Positions 42,433 through 51,592 are shown, counted from the first letter of the stretch. The stretch is 64,000 bases of DNA from Desulfosporosinus sp. BRH_c37 (GCA_001516045.1 LOEW01000020.1:1-64000); one strand, 5' to 3'. Numbers and translations are program-made. Notes: generated from the letters alone by a model not told the origin.

Positions 42433-42955
42433 ACCATCCGGTGGTCATCCCGCTTGCAATTTGGCTAAAAGTATAGATTGAAGCTTCATTAATTCGGAAG
42501 AATTGTCGACCAAAACGAATAATCCCCTTTTCAGGATAGTATTGCAAAGCATAATCTTCTTCTACATGGAAGCGAGAGGCTTCCCGATGTAATGTAAAAT
42601 ACATAATCTTTTGATTCTCCAAGGCGAGTAAGGCTGGTTCTGAGGACGAAAGGGGAGTTGAACGTTCTAGGTTGCGCATCAATTCTTGGATTAATGCTTC
42701 GTTTGTGTAGTATAAAGGAAGGAACGGATCATCAGAATTAATCATTCCTAGCTTGTTAATAGCCCGAGGATGAAGTTCTCGATTGGGAACATTGAGTGTA
42801 CTAAAAGGATCAAGCCAACTTTCTTTAAAGACTGGTGGCCCGAAAAGCAAGATCGCGAATAATAACACAATGCTTAAAATAACAGTAAATTTATGATTTT
42901 TCAAGCTTAACAAGCGCATTCGCCAGGAAAAAACAAGACTAGAAAACGAAAGCAT
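42425..42955 (-). CDS. Hypothetical single-pass membrane protein
   Basis: About 176 residues: a basic N-terminus, one transmembrane helix (FTVILSIVLLFAILLFGPPVF) near residues 24-44, and an extracytoplasmic domain of ~130 residues without recognisable motifs (LYYTNEALIQELMRNLERS, ENQKIMYFTLHREASRF, YYPEKGIIRFGRQFFRI). The ATG at 42955 follows GAGGAGG by six bases. It lies next to a sigma-factor gene on the same strand with about 165 bp between; an anti-sigma role is conceivable but unsupported. Confidence 0.7.
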   Translation of the reverse strand: MLSFSSLVFSWRMRLLSLKNHKFTVILSIVLLFAILLFGPPVFKESWLDPFSTLNVPNRELHPRAINKLGMINSDDPFLPLYYTNEALIQELMRNLERSTPLSSSEPALLALENQKIMYFTLHREASRFHVEEDYALQYYPEKGIIRFGRQFFRINEASIYTFSQIASGMTTGWWK

Positions 42956-43066
42956 CAGCATCCTCCTCAAGTCCGTGAGTTAACTCGCTAGGCTAAAGCT
43001 ACATCGGAACCTCGTTCAGACGAAGTATTAAACACTATTAGAAATATAGCGAATTTAACACACAAA

Positions 43067-43106
43067 ATGTACGATGTTCGAAATTTTTACTACGAACATC
43101 GTACAT
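43067..43106 (-). terminator. Terminator after the sigma-factor gene
   Basis: ATGTACGATGTTCG pairs with CGAACATCGTACAT (14 bp) around a 12-base loop, followed on the minus strand by TTTTG. It lies between the sigma gene and the membrane-protein gene. Confidence 0.7.
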
Positions 43107-43119
43107 CTTTCATCGAGAT

Positions 43120-43740
43120 TTAGCCAGCCAGTTGGCGTGATCGATACTGTAAAGTTTTCCGTTTGATTCGTTGGATTGCGTTGTCTAAAGACTTTGGAGG
43201 TAGTCCCAATCGTTCAGAAACTTCACGTTGTTTAAATCCTTGTATAAAATAATGTTCAAAAACCAGACGCTCAAGATTGGATAAGTCTTTATTTAAGCCG
43301 TGAATCATGGAACGAGCCTCTTCATTGGCGATAACCATTGTAGCAGGATCCTCGGTGTTTGCTAAAAGGGAGATAAAACTTGTTTCCTCTGACTCTGAAA
43401 TCACATTGTTCAGGGAATAAGCGTCATTTAGGTTAATGTGTTTTTGACGAGTATACTTTCGAAGACTATCAATAAGCTTGCGTTTAATGACCATTCTTAA
43501 AAAATGAAGGAAGGGAATATTTAATTTTGTATCATAAGACAAGACAGCTCTATAAATTGCAATGCGCCCTTCTTGTATCAGGTCATCATAATCTGCTCTC
43601 GGTAAAAAGTATTTGCAAGCAATCATACGTACTTCGGGTTCATAGTGTTGAATAATTTGGTTTAATGCCTCTTCATCACCTGAGCGCGCTGCTTCTAGCA
43701 TAGCTCTTTCCTTGTCTAGGGTACTTATGTTGGAAGTCAT
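43120..43740 (-). CDS. Sigma-70-family factor, SigH-like
   Basis: About 206 residues. Region 2 is evident (YFLPRADYDDLIQEGRIAIYRAVLSYD) and region 4 as an HTH (LERLVFEHYFIQGFKQREVSERLGL). Length and region 2 fit the SigH/Spo0H group that controls entry into sporulation and post-exponential genes; another Firmicute alternative factor is possible. The ATG at 43740 lies after AAGGAG; a TTG upstream would add 11 residues. It is a monocistronic gene with a hairpin downstream. Confidence 0.85.
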   Translation of the reverse strand: MTSNISTLDKERAMLEAARSGDEEALNQIIQHYEPEVRMIACKYFLPRADYDDLIQEGRIAIYRAVLSYDTKLNIPFLHFLRMVIKRKLIDSLRKYTRQKHINLNDAYSLNNVISESEETSFISLLANTEDPATMVIANEEARSMIHGLNKDLSNLERLVFEHYFIQGFKQREVSERLGLPPKSLDNAIQRIKRKTLQYRSRQLAG

Positions 43741-43872
43741 AGCACTCAACTCCTTGTCAAAAAATAGACACAATCACCCTTATGAGTCTAATCAAGATTG
43801 TGCCTTTTGACAAGGTTTATTTTGTGGACATTCCTCCAGATATTGTAATACTTACGAGTACGAAATGTCCAT

Positions 43873-44334
43873 TTAGAATGATTTAAGCAAATTTGCGGTT
43901 TCAATTGCAGTCATTGCTGCGTCAAAGCCTTTATTCCCAGCCTTTGTTCCGGCACGTTCAATTGCTTGTTCAATACTATCGGTAGCTAAGACTCCAAAAA
44001 TTATGGGAACCCCAGTTTGTAGGCCCACTTGGGCGATTCCTTTACTAACTTCGTTACTGACTAGATCAAAATGAGGTGTGGCGCCACGAATAACGGCACC
44101 AAGGCAAACAACCGCATCATAGCGCTTTGAGTGTGCCATTTTTTGAGCCACAAGAGGAATTTCAAAGGCTCCCGGGACCCAGGCCAGCTCAATATCGTCT
44201 TCAAGCGCCCCGTGTCTGTGTAAGGCGTCAATTGCACCGCCAACTAATTTGCTCGTTATAAATTCATTAAACCGTGCGGCAATAATTCCAATCTTAAGCC
44301 CTTGAGCCAATAAATTACCTTCATAAGTTTTCAT
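43873..44334 (-). CDS. ribH: 6,7-dimethyl-8-ribityllumazine synthase
   Basis: 153 residues, last gene of the riboflavin operon. It condenses 5-amino-6-ribitylaminouracil with dihydroxybutanone phosphate. Motifs: [46 protein letters not shown] and [17 protein letters not shown]. The enzyme forms 60-mers or pentamers. Located about 60 bp after ribBA, with a GGGAG site. A weak stem (TGGACATT/AATGTCCA) follows the stop. Confidence 0.95.
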   Translation of the reverse strand: MKTYEGNLLAQGLKIGIIAARFNEFITSKLVGGAIDALHRHGALEDDIELAWVPGAFEIPLVAQKMAHSKRYDAVVCLGAVIRGATPHFDLVSNEVSKGIAQVGLQTGVPIIFGVLATDSIEQAIERAGTKAGNKGFDAAMTAIETANLLKSF

Positions 44335-44393
44335 AGTTTTACTCCCTTTCTACTAGAGTTGATTTATCTATTAGCTATTGATGTAGTGATCCT

Positions 44394-45596
44394 TTAATGA
44401 ACTTCTGTCAAGATATGTCCCATTTTAACTTTCTTTGTACAAAGATAGGCAAGGTTTTCTGGCTTGGATTGTATCTCAATAGGAACACGTTCTACGACTT
44501 TCAAGCCATACCCTTCAAGACCCACGATTTTTCGCGGATTATTGGTCATTAAACGAACTTTAGAAATTCCAAGGTCCGCTAAGATCTGCGCACCCACACC
44601 ATAGTCACGCAAGTCTTCCGCAAAGCCTAAGGCCAAGTTAGCTTCGACAGTGTCTTTGCCTTCTTCCTGAAGTTTATAAGCTCTCAGTTTATTTAACAAC
44701 CCGATTCCACGACCTTCCTGACGCATATAGAGTAATACGCCTCGTCCTTCTTGCTCAATTTCCTCTAATGCCGCAGTGAGTTGGTCTCCGCAGTCACAGC
44801 GCAGAGAATGAAAAACATCTCCAGTTAGACATTCGGAGTGAACTCGGACGAGTACTGGTTTACCATCATCAACTTTTCCTTTGACTAAGGCTAAGTGCTC
44901 CTTTTGATCGAGAATACTGAGATAACCAACGGCTCTTAAATCTCCATATTCCGTGGGAAGATTGACGCTCTCGACTCTTTCAATAAGTTTTTCCGATAGG
45001 CGGCGATACGCGATAAGGTCTTTAAGAGTAATAAGTTTTAGATTATGTTTTTTAACAAAAAGTTGTAAGTCCGGTACCCTGGCCATGGTTCCGTCTTCAT
45101 TCATGATCTCACAGATGACGCCCGCAGGTTGAAACCCTGCGAGTCGCGCTAAATCCACTGAACCTTCAGTGTGCCCGGCACGGACTAAAACTCCACCTTC
45201 TCTGGCTTTCAGAGGGAAGATATGTCCCGGTCGTTGTAAATCAGTCGATTTACTATTAGGGTCAACTAGGACTTTAACCGTTTCAGCACGTTCAAAAGCA
45301 GATATTCCGGTTGTGCTTGTTACAGCATCGACAGTTACTGTAAAGGCTGTCTCACGAGGATCCGTGCTCTTGGGCACCATCGGTTCAAGTTGTAAAGCAT
45401 GAATCCTGTCTCGGGTCATAGGAACGCAGATCAGACCCCGTCCATAGGTTGCCATAAAATTGATCGTTTCCGGGGTTGCCATTTCAGCGGCCATGACCAG
45501 ATCCCCTTCGTTCTCACGATCTTCATCATCAACCATAACTATCATTTTACCTTGGCGAATATCTTCCAAGGCTTCTTCCACTGTGCTAAATGCCAT
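44394..45596 (-). CDS. ribBA: Bifunctional DHBP synthase/GTP cyclohydrolase II
   Basis: About 400 residues. The N-terminal RibB domain ([30 protein letters not shown]) makes 3,4-dihydroxy-2-butanone-4-phosphate from ribulose-5-phosphate. The C-terminal RibA domain has the zinc site ([20 protein letters not shown]) and GTP-binding QEGRGIGL, opening the pathway from GTP. The ATG at 45596 follows AAGGAG; a GTG three codons earlier overlaps that site. It sits between ribE and ribH in the standard operon. Confidence 0.96.
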   Translation of the reverse strand: MAFSTVEEALEDIRQGKMIVMVDDEDRENEGDLVMAAEMATPETINFMATYGRGLICVPMTRDRIHALQLEPMVPKSTDPRETAFTVTVDAVTSTTGISAFERAETVKVLVDPNSKSTDLQRPGHIFPLKAREGGVLVRAGHTEGSVDLARLAGFQPAGVICEIMNEDGTMARVPDLQLFVKKHNLKLITLKDLIAYRRLSEKLIERVESVNLPTEYGDLRAVGYLSILDQKEHLALVKGKVDDGKPVLVRVHSECLTGDVFHSLRCDCGDQLTAALEEIEQEGRGVLLYMRQEGRGIGLLNKLRAYKLQEEGKDTVEANLALGFAEDLRDYGVGAQILADLGISKVRLMTNNPRKIVGLEGYGLKVVERVPIEIQSKPENLAYLCTKKVKMGHILTEVH

Positions 45597-45643
45597 GTCA
45601 TTCACTCCTTTAATATTTATCCATTGGTTTTAAACTAGTAAGC

Positions 45644-46300
45644 TTAGATAAATCCGTTTTCCGCTAAGAAACCTAGAGAAAGATCGTGTTTGTTTTTATT
45701 ACTTGATGTTTCATTTATTCCCATAAACCGTGCAACGTACTTACCAATAAGGTCTGTTTCCAAGTTGACGCTTGCACCAATCCCCTTTGATCCCAGTGTG
45801 GTTTGCTCAAACGTATGGGGAATAAGGGAGACAGTAAAATATTCGGATTCCGCATCAATCACCGTTAGTGAAATTCCGTCAATGGCAATGGATCCCTTGG
45901 GTAACATATAGGATAGAAGGGTAGGAGGTGCGCTGATTTCATACACTTGAGCGATTCCGCGTGAGGTAATCCTGCGAATATTGCCAACACCATCAATATG
46001 TCCACTGACCAAATGTCCACCTAAACGGGTTTGAAGCTGTAACGCACGCTCTAGGTTGACACGACTCCCACTTTTAAGCTCAGCGAGATTTGTTTTTGCT
46101 AAGGTTTCCGCCATCACATCCACAGTAAATTCATGCTCGCTTTGCTTAATCACGGTTAGGCAAACACCGTTGATGGCGATGCTATCTCCGATTTGGGTTC
46201 CATTAAGGACCTTTTTCCCCTCGATAGTTAGCTGCCCGGATTCTGGCAAGAGGCGAAGGGTACGGACGGTGCCCAGTTCTTCTACAATTCCAGTAAACAC
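45644..46300 (-). CDS. ribE: Riboflavin synthase, alpha chain
   Basis: 218 residues made of two lumazine-binding repeats: MFTGIVEELGTV at the start, SIAINGVCLTV in the first and SIAIDGISLTVID in the second half, with GHLVSGHIDGVG between. It dismutates two molecules of dimethylribityllumazine to riboflavin. Start ATG has a GAGGGG site upstream. The gene is sometimes called ribC in Bacillus. It starts 13 bases after ribD ends. Confidence 0.96.
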   Translation of the reverse strand: MFTGIVEELGTVRTLRLLPESGQLTIEGKKVLNGTQIGDSIAINGVCLTVIKQSEHEFTVDVMAETLAKTNLAELKSGSRVNLERALQLQTRLGGHLVSGHIDGVGNIRRITSRGIAQVYEISAPPTLLSYMLPKGSIAIDGISLTVIDAESEYFTVSLIPHTFEQTTLGSKGIGASVNLETDLIGKYVARFMGINETSSNKNKHDLSLGFLAENGFI

Positions 46301-46313
46301 GTATATCCCCTCT

Positions 46314-47444
46314 CTAGTGAATTTCAGTTATAGATTGATCTAGATAACCGGTAACATGAAGATCACCTGAATACATATCAAGGTGGAGCTCTTTTATAGC
46401 TATAGCTTCCGCCATACACTTAATATGTAAACCCGAAAGGGGAGAAGGGCCATCTCCCCCAACAAGTTTGGGTGCAATAAAAAACTCAATTTTGTCAACT
46501 TGTCGCTCTTGAATGAGTGTGCCAGCTAGTCTACCACCACCTTCTAGCAACACACTAGTCCAACCGTGACGAACAAGATCACGTAACAGTTTTTCCAGTG
46601 GGACATACCGAAGTGTGTCATATTGCCACACTTCGACCCTTTCAAGATGGTTTAGACGTTCTATCTTCTCGTGAGAGGCAGCTTGAGTTGTAGCAATAAC
46701 ACAAGGGCTGTGAGCTGAAGAGGAGAGTACCTGAGCATTTTCGGCAATGCGCAATTTCCCATCGATGATGAGTCTTACAGGGTCTTGTCCACTGGGAAGA
46801 CGGCAGGTGAGGGCGGGGTCATCCTGTATGACAGTTTCACTTCCAGCTAATATAACATCGTACCGGTTGCGTAGCTGATGAACATATTGTCGAGAAGCTT
46901 CCGTACTAACCCAGCGTGAATCTCCTGTCTCAGTGGCAATTTTGCCATCTAAGGTCATGGCTGTTTTGTAAACGACAAAAGGTAAGCCAGTCGTTATCAC
47001 TTTAACAAATACCTCATTAATTAGGGAGGCTTCAGTAGACAGTAGGCCTACGTCCACCTGAATTCCGGCCTCGCGCAAGCGAGCAATTCCACGACCAGAA
47101 ACAAGTGGGTTTGGATCTTTCATTGCGACGACAACGCGTTTAATTCCGGCACGGATCAGCGCGTCAGCGCAGGGAGGCGTTCGTCCAAAATGAGAGCATG
47201 GCTCCAAGGTGACATAAGCGGTAGCGTCGCATGCCTGCTCCCCCGCAGCCGCGAGAGCATGAACTTCGGCATGAGGAGTACCTGCCTTAAGGTGATATCC
47301 TTCTCCGATGATCTGTTCATCCCTGACGATTACACAGCCAACCACAGGATTAGGACTGGTTCTCCCTAGTGACTTGACGGCTAAGTCAAGCGCTTTTTTC
47401 ATAAACATTTCATCATTCAAATTAAAAGGATTTGATGCTTGCAT
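46314..47444 (-). CDS. ribD: Riboflavin-specific deaminase/reductase
   Basis: About 376 residues. The N-terminal deaminase has the zinc motifs HAEVHAL and PCSHFGRTPPC; the C-terminal HTP reductase has YKTAMTLDGKIA and LLEGGGRLAG. It converts the pyrimidine intermediate in two steps. The ATG at 47444 follows AAGAAAGGA; a longer start at 47498 lies in repeat-like DNA (CGAGCCTCGA units). First gene of the operon, about 240 bases after the FMN riboswitch. Confidence 0.95.
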   Translation of the reverse strand: MQASNPFNLNDEMFMKKALDLAVKSLGRTSPNPVVGCVIVRDEQIIGEGYHLKAGTPHAEVHALAAAGEQACDATAYVTLEPCSHFGRTPPCADALIRAGIKRVVVAMKDPNPLVSGRGIARLREAGIQVDVGLLSTEASLINEVFVKVITTGLPFVVYKTAMTLDGKIATETGDSRWVSTEASRQYVHQLRNRYDVILAGSETVIQDDPALTCRLPSGQDPVRLIIDGKLRIAENAQVLSSSAHSPCVIATTQAASHEKIERLNHLERVEVWQYDTLRYVPLEKLLRDLVRHGWTSVLLEGGGRLAGTLIQERQVDKIEFFIAPKLVGGDGPSPLSGLHIKCMAEAIAIKELHLDMYSGDLHVTGYLDQSITEIH

Positions 47445-47602
47445 AAAAATTCCTTTCTTAGTGCGAAGCACGACAGTTAAACTTCGAGCCTCGAACATCG
47501 TGCATCGAGCCTCGACATTCTTAGCGTCTCCAAAAACAGTAAAAGCATAAAGGAAATTTAGTAAGTGGGTTAAGCTTTAATTGATATCAATAATCAGGAA
47601 AT

Positions 47603-47633
47603 AAAAAAACACCCAGGTCTTCTCTGGGTGTTT
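47603..47633 (-). terminator. Attenuator terminator following the FMN riboswitch
   Basis: On the minus strand CACCCAG-AGAAGAC-CTGGGTG is followed by TTTTTTT. It lies ~50 bases after the aptamer, as expected for premature termination when FMN is bound. Confidence 0.85.
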
Positions 47634-47683
47634 GGGTCAGAAAGTCACAGCTCAAATAAAGCGCAAATACGCCACATTTTAAC

Positions 47684-47795
47684 TGTTCCTCTTCTCATCC
47701 AGACTTTACTGTCGGCCCCGGAATGTCACCGGGTCTGCCAAAAGGCTCGCGGGCTTTACCGCCGGTAGGGAATTTCACCCAACCCCAGAGGAATA
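47684..47795 (-). ncRNA. FMN riboswitch (RFN element) controlling ribDE-BA-H
   Basis: The minus-strand sequence carries the conserved RFN blocks: GGTGAAATTCCC, TACCGGCGGTAAAGCC, the GGCAGACCCGG and GACATTCCGGGGCC segment, and the closing AGTCTGGATGAGA. The outer helix pairs TTCCTCT near the 5' end with AGAGGAA near the 3' end. Bound FMN should favour the terminator downstream and turn the operon off. Confidence 0.97.
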
Positions 47796-47872
47796 ATTAT
47801 TGTTAATTAAATTTACTTATAGTTTACTCCAGACTTTTGATTTTAGCAACCCTATATGGCACATTCGAAAAA

Positions 47873-48018
47873 ATAACCAGTCAGTATGCCAGTCTATTTT
47901 GTGTCATACTGCGTCAGCATGTTCACCTAATAGCCCCACTATGAGGTGAGCATACCTCCTTGTCTGACGCAAAATATCCATGGCATCTTTGACTTGTTCT
48001 TCTCTTTCATATGCCTAA
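47873..48018 (-). mobile_element. Palindromic MITE-like element, copy 2
   Basis: The reverse complement is nearly identical to 13357-13507 (a few substitutions, mainly in the left terminal repeat and one inserted G). It lies between the riboflavin leader and an acetyltransferase gene, whose last three residues and stop codon lie inside the element. The same internal inverted pairs are kept, so the copy could still fold as a long hairpin. Confidence 0.75.
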
Positions 48019-48555
48019 TTTACCATGTAAGGAGAAGAATTCTTCGCGCAATAAACCCATGAGAATGGCGTCGTGATAATTTCCTAATACAAAACGTGCT
48101 TCACGTTGTCGACCTTCAAGCTTGAAACCGACCTTTTCATAGGCTTTAATCGCCCTGCTATTTCCATCCCAGGTATCCAGTGTGATCCTGTGAAAATTCC
48201 ACTGGGCAAAAAGGAAGCGCATAAAAGTAATTAAGGCATCCGTTCCATAGCCTTTCCCCCAATACGTTTTATTCCCAATCACTACATAGAGGGTGGCCGA
48301 TCGACCAGGAACATTAACTTCTTTAAAGCCTATTGATCCAATGAGCAGGTCGCTTTCATCCAAAATTGCATAGCAGTAGATGTCCGGCGATCCGTCAAGA
48401 AACTTTACTGCAAGTTGATCTTTGCTTTGTAGAGTATTCAATGGCCACGCCCCGCTGGACCATAAATTTACCTCTTGATCATTATACCATTGATACATTG
48501 TATCAATATCATCTTCTTCGATTGGACGTATTGATGTCTTTTGACCTTTTAGCAT
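48007..48555 (-). CDS. GNAT-family acetyltransferase (RimJ/RimL type)
   Basis: 182 residues. IRPIEEDDIDTMYQWYND opens the RimJ/RimL-type fold; acetyl-CoA loop in IGNKTYWGKGYGTDAL and the terminal RAIKAYEKVGFKLEGRQREARF segment. Probable substrates are protein N-termini or aminoglycosides/amino acids. The last codons (Leu-Gly-Ile-stop) come from the adjacent palindromic element, so the original C-terminus may have been altered by insertion. Confidence 0.88.
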   Translation of the reverse strand: MLKGQKTSIRPIEEDDIDTMYQWYNDQEVNLWSSGAWPLNTLQSKDQLAVKFLDGSPDIYCYAILDESDLLIGSIGFKEVNVPGRSATLYVVIGNKTYWGKGYGTDALITFMRFLFAQWNFHRITLDTWDGNSRAIKAYEKVGFKLEGRQREARFVLGNYHDAILMGLLREEFFSLHGKLGI

Positions 48556-48759
48556 TTTGCAGAACCCCTTTAGTAAGTATGAGTAATGATTAGTTATTCT
48601 ATCATTGCTTCTTGAACAAAATCAACTTGAGCAAAACTAAGGTAGTTAAATACTGTTTAGGCATTATTGTCCTGAGAGCGTACTTGTAAAACAATATGTT
48701 TTACCATAATATTATGCTAGTTGCTTAGAATATCTTTGTGGATATAAGGACTTGATATT

Positions 48760-49494
48760 ATGTTAAAACTTAAAATAGGCCCTGAGTTAGTTCCCTATTC
48801 AATTAGAAGAAGCCGTCGGGCTAAGTATGTTAGTTTATCGATTGGGGCAGTTGGGGTAGAAGTCGTGGCACCTTTTACTATGATCGATAGCGAAATTATC
48901 TCGCTTATTGAAAAAGAACAGAAATGGATCATTAATAAGTATGAGAGTTATCGCCAACGGTTTAGGCAGATGCCTGATATGCCTGTAGAACGAGAGTTTG
49001 TTAGCGGTGAAAAGCTCTTATTTATGGGTCAAAACTATCCGCTTAAAGTGTTAGAACATAAGAGCGGCTTAACAAACGTCAATTTAACTGAGGGTCTGTT
49101 TCTTGTGGCAATTAATGTGGACATACCACTCGATAAGAGACGAGAGGAAATTCTGGGAAAACTTAAACAGTGGTACATAAGAAGAGCAAAGGAATTAATC
49201 ACTGAGAGACTAGAGCTTTTCTCGGATAAAATTGGCGTCAAGGTCAACACTGTAAGGTTTAAAAATCAGAAAACAAGATGGGGAAGTTGCTCGCAAAAAG
49301 GAAATCTAAATTTCAATTGGAAACTAATCATGGCACCAATGTGTATTGTTGATTACGTTGTTGTGCATGAACTTTGTCATATTAAACAGATGAATCACTC
49401 TCAGGAATTCTGGCGACTTGTCGAGAACCAGATTTATGATTATAAGGAAATGCGAAAATGGTTAAAGGAAAATGGTAGGCAATTAAATTTGTAG
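48760..49494 (+). CDS. YgjP-like (DUF45) zinc metallopeptidase
   Basis: 244 residues with YSIRRSRRAKYVSLSIG at the start, the conserved RFKNQKTRWGSCSQKGNLNFNW segment and the zinc motif VVHELCHIKQMNHSQEFW (HELCH plus a downstream His). The family (M48-like, formerly DUF45) is found near restriction systems and elsewhere; its substrates are largely unknown. No signal peptide, so cytosolic. The next gene (DUF3846-like) starts about 30 bp later. Confidence 0.88.
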   Translation: MLKLKIGPELVPYSIRRSRRAKYVSLSIGAVGVEVVAPFTMIDSEIISLIEKEQKWIINKYESYRQRFRQMPDMPVEREFVSGEKLLFMGQNYPLKVLEHKSGLTNVNLTEGLFLVAINVDIPLDKRREEILGKLKQWYIRRAKELITERLELFSDKIGVKVNTVRFKNQKTRWGSCSQKGNLNFNWKLIMAPMCIVDYVVVHELCHIKQMNHSQEFWRLVENQIYDYKEMRKWLKENGRQLNL

Positions 49495-49523
49495 TTAAGA
49501 TTTTAAAAAGTGAGGGTTCAACT

Positions 49524-49814
49524 GTGGTCAAATGGGTAAGAGTTCTGTTAGTTGAAGAGGGGAAGGCTCCAGAGGTTTGCGAACTACCAAATAACCTCAA
49601 GGCTTTGGAATTGACAGTACAAGGCTATTTAGAAATGATCGAAATTAACCGGTCTGGATGTGTGGTTATTTACAATGGAATAAATAAGCTTACAGAGAAA
49701 CCAGTAACTAGGGCGGAGATTAAAGGAACGTTTATTATTGCTCGCGTAAAGCCTCCAGAACTTGAATCCCTGAGTATTCAGGATATTGAAATCCTTTCCA
49801 AAGTTTATAGTTAG
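49524..49814 (+). CDS. DUF3846-like small protein
   Basis: 96 residues: VKWVRVLLVEEGKAPEVCELPNN, LKALELTVQGYLEMIEI, then CVVIYNGINKL and IKGTFIIARV. The pattern matches DUF3846, a small domain common in phages and Firmicutes (related to anti-restriction ArdA-like contexts). Start GTG with a GAGGG site. It follows the metallopeptidase gene and might be co-transcribed. Function unknown. Confidence 0.7.
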   Translation: MVKWVRVLLVEEGKAPEVCELPNNLKALELTVQGYLEMIEINRSGCVVIYNGINKLTEKPVTRAEIKGTFIIARVKPPELESLSIQDIEILSKVYS

Positions 49815-49910
49815 AGTTTTAGCCTGATGCTTAAACAAAAAAAAGTCTGAGGCTTTCCACTTTCTTTACGAATCTGTGGATAAGTCCCTCAAACTTTTGA
49901 TCCATCTAGA

Positions 49911-49987
49911 TGGTCGGGGCGACGGGATTCGAACCCACGGCCTCTTGGTCCCGAACCAAGCACGCTACCAAACTGCGCCACGCCCCG
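49911..49987 (-). tRNA. tRNA-Pro (anticodon CGG)
   Basis: The minus strand folds as a 77-base tRNA including an encoded CCA. The acceptor stem CGGGGCG pairs with CGCCCCG; the anticodon stem CTTGG/CCAAG carries loop TTCGGGA, which places CGG at positions 34-36; the T arm contains GGTTCGAATCC. It reads CCG proline codons. It lies between protein genes, with a promoter just upstream. Confidence 0.95.
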
Positions 49988-50007
49988 TATTATTTAGAAC
50001 GAACTTC

Positions 50008-50036
50008 ATTCTAACAAATCACTGTAATCCTGTCAA
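50008..50036 (-). promoter_or_regulatory. Promoter of tRNA-Pro
   Basis: On the minus strand TTGACA (50031-50036) and TAGAAT (50008-50013) are exactly 17 bases apart, about 20 bases before the mature tRNA 5' end. Confidence 0.85.
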
Positions 50037-50202
50037 CCTCTATTTTCCAGACTATGCCGGTTTACTTATATAGGATAAGTTGAATCCAAGGGTTGAGATA
50101 CTTTTAGAATATTAAAATGCATATATTTTTCCAATAAAGATATATGTTTGGCAGGATAATTCTCCCTTTTGTCGAAGTATGAGGTGAAAGGGAGGGATAA
50201 AG

Positions 50203-50364
50203 ATGCATTGCGAACTATCAAATAAGGATGTTCAAATTGAAGTATGGAAAGAATTCAAAGACTCAAAAGATAATATTGCAAAGACAGTATATAAGTGCAG
50301 CGAATGTTACGTCGTAATTAAAGGAACTAGTGGTAGAAAAATGTTTAATTATTGCGATAAATGA
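50203..50364 (+). CDS. 53-residue cysteine-containing hypothetical protein
   Basis: A short but well-marked frame: GGGAGGG site, ATG, 53 codons. The peptide has CSEC in the middle and a later Cys near the C-terminus (MHCELSNK... VYKCSECYVV), compatible with a small zinc ribbon. A hairpin and then a better terminator follow. No family recognised. It sits in an otherwise gene-free stretch between tRNA-Pro and degV2. Confidence 0.55.
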   Translation: MHCELSNKDVQIEVWKEFKDSKDNIAKTVYKCSECYVVIKGTSGRKMFNYCDK

Positions 50365-50439
50365 GCGATTTGAAATGTTTATTAAAACATATGTAACATT
50401 TAAGCCTGTGGGCTTTTCCTTATTCTAGATATAGGCTTG

Positions 50440-50467
50440 AAGCACTCTTTATAAGGGGTGCTTTTTG
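50440..50467 (+). terminator. Terminator after the 53-codon gene
   Basis: AGCAC...GTGCT with inner pairing and then TTTTTG. A weaker AAGCC/GGCTT hairpin lies at 50402-50418. Confidence 0.55.
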
Positions 50468-50619
50468 TTACTTATCAGAAAGTTATAAAAGTGATACAAT
50501 TAAGTGTTCTGAGTGTGATGAGATATAGAGAAAAGACTACTTCTTTTCATAAAATATTGCAGGAAACAAAGTGGTCTTGTATAATCGAATAGGGTTGACT
50601 TCAAACCGCCCACATCACG

Positions 50620-50668
50620 TATTATTGGAACGAACTTTATTCTAAATATATCACTGTTATCCGGTTAT
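50620..50668. repeat. Second copy of the tRNA-Pro upstream region
   Basis: ACGTATTATT-GGAACGAACTT-ATTCTAA-ATCACTGT-ATCC repeats the sequence at 49986-50030. The -10 hexamer (TAGAAT on the minus strand) is kept but the -35 TTGACA is lost, so it is a decayed duplicate and not associated with a tRNA. Confidence 0.55.
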
Positions 50669-50728
50669 ATATCCGTTAGATAACCAACGATATAAGTCGT
50701 TTTTACATTGATGAGGGAGAGAAAATAT

Positions 50729-51592
50729 TTGAGAAAAATTGGTATAGTCATGGATTCTACAGGATATTTATCTAAGGATATTCTGGAACAATTCCAGATT
50801 CGAGTCGTACCCCTTAATGTTAGTATCGGAGATGAAATGTTCTTTGAAACGGAACTCTCCAATGTTTTTTATTTTGAAAAGTTAAGTCATATCTCAGGAT
50901 TATCGACAACCTCTCAACCTTCGGTTGGTGCATTTATGGAAACCTATGAAGCTTTGTTCTCGGAAGGTATCAAGGATATTGTTAGCATTCATATCTCTTC
51001 GGCTATAAGTGGGACATTTCACTCAGCCCAGATGGCAAAAGATTTGGCATCTAGCCCAAATATTCACCTTTTTGATTCCAGGTCCTCTGCACTGGGTCTT
51101 GGTGTTCTAGCTTGGGCGGCAGCGGAATGGGCTGAGCAAGGTCTAAGTGCTTTAGAAATTATGGCACAGCTGCACGGTTTAAGACAACAGACGGAGCTTT
51201 ATTTCATAGTCAATACGCTTGAAAACTTACGTAAAGGCGGACGAATTGGCGGAGCCGCTGCTCTAGTCGGAACTATACTCCAGATAAAACCGATTCTTTA
51301 TTTTAATCAACATGCACAGATTGATGTTTTTGATAAAGTTCGTTCGCGTTCTAAGGCCTGGCAACGTGTGCTCGAAGAATTAAATCGTGCTTTATCTTCT
51401 GGAAAACGTTATCGTATTTGTGTTATGCATGTCAACATACCCGAAGAAGGAGAAACCCTCCTAAACGAACTAAAGGTCCGTTTTCCAGAACATGAAGTCC
51501 GTCTATTTGAGGCCGGAGCAGTTATTGCCACTCATGTCGGGTCTGGAGCTTTTGGTCTTACGTTTCATCCTTGGCCATACCAAATTGCCTGA
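50729..51592 (+). CDS. DegV-family fatty-acid-binding protein (copy 2)
   Basis: About 287 residues: IGIVMDSTGYLSKDI, TTSQPSVGAF, the HISSAISGT motif and NLRKGGRIGG, as in FakB-type lipid binders. It is a paralogue of the protein encoded at 20952, moderately diverged. The TTG at 50729 is preferred with a GAGGGAGAG site; a longer frame starts upstream. It is isolated, followed by a long AT-rich region. Confidence 0.9.
   Translation: MRKIGIVMDSTGYLSKDILEQFQIRVVPLNVSIGDEMFFETELSNVFYFEKLSHISGLSTTSQPSVGAFMETYEALFSEGIKDIVSIHISSAISGTFHSAQMAKDLASSPNIHLFDSRSSALGLGVLAWAAAEWAEQGLSALEIMAQLHGLRQQTELYFIVNTLENLRKGGRIGGAAALVGTILQIKPILYFNQHAQIDVFDKVRSRSKAWQRVLEELNRALSSGKRYRICVMHVNIPEEGETLLNELKVRFPEHEVRLFEAGAVIATHVGSGAFGLTFHPWPYQIA

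Noticed and set aside
43825-43871. Terminator after ribH
   Set aside because: Only an eight-base stem with a long loop and no T-run; too weak to list as a feature.
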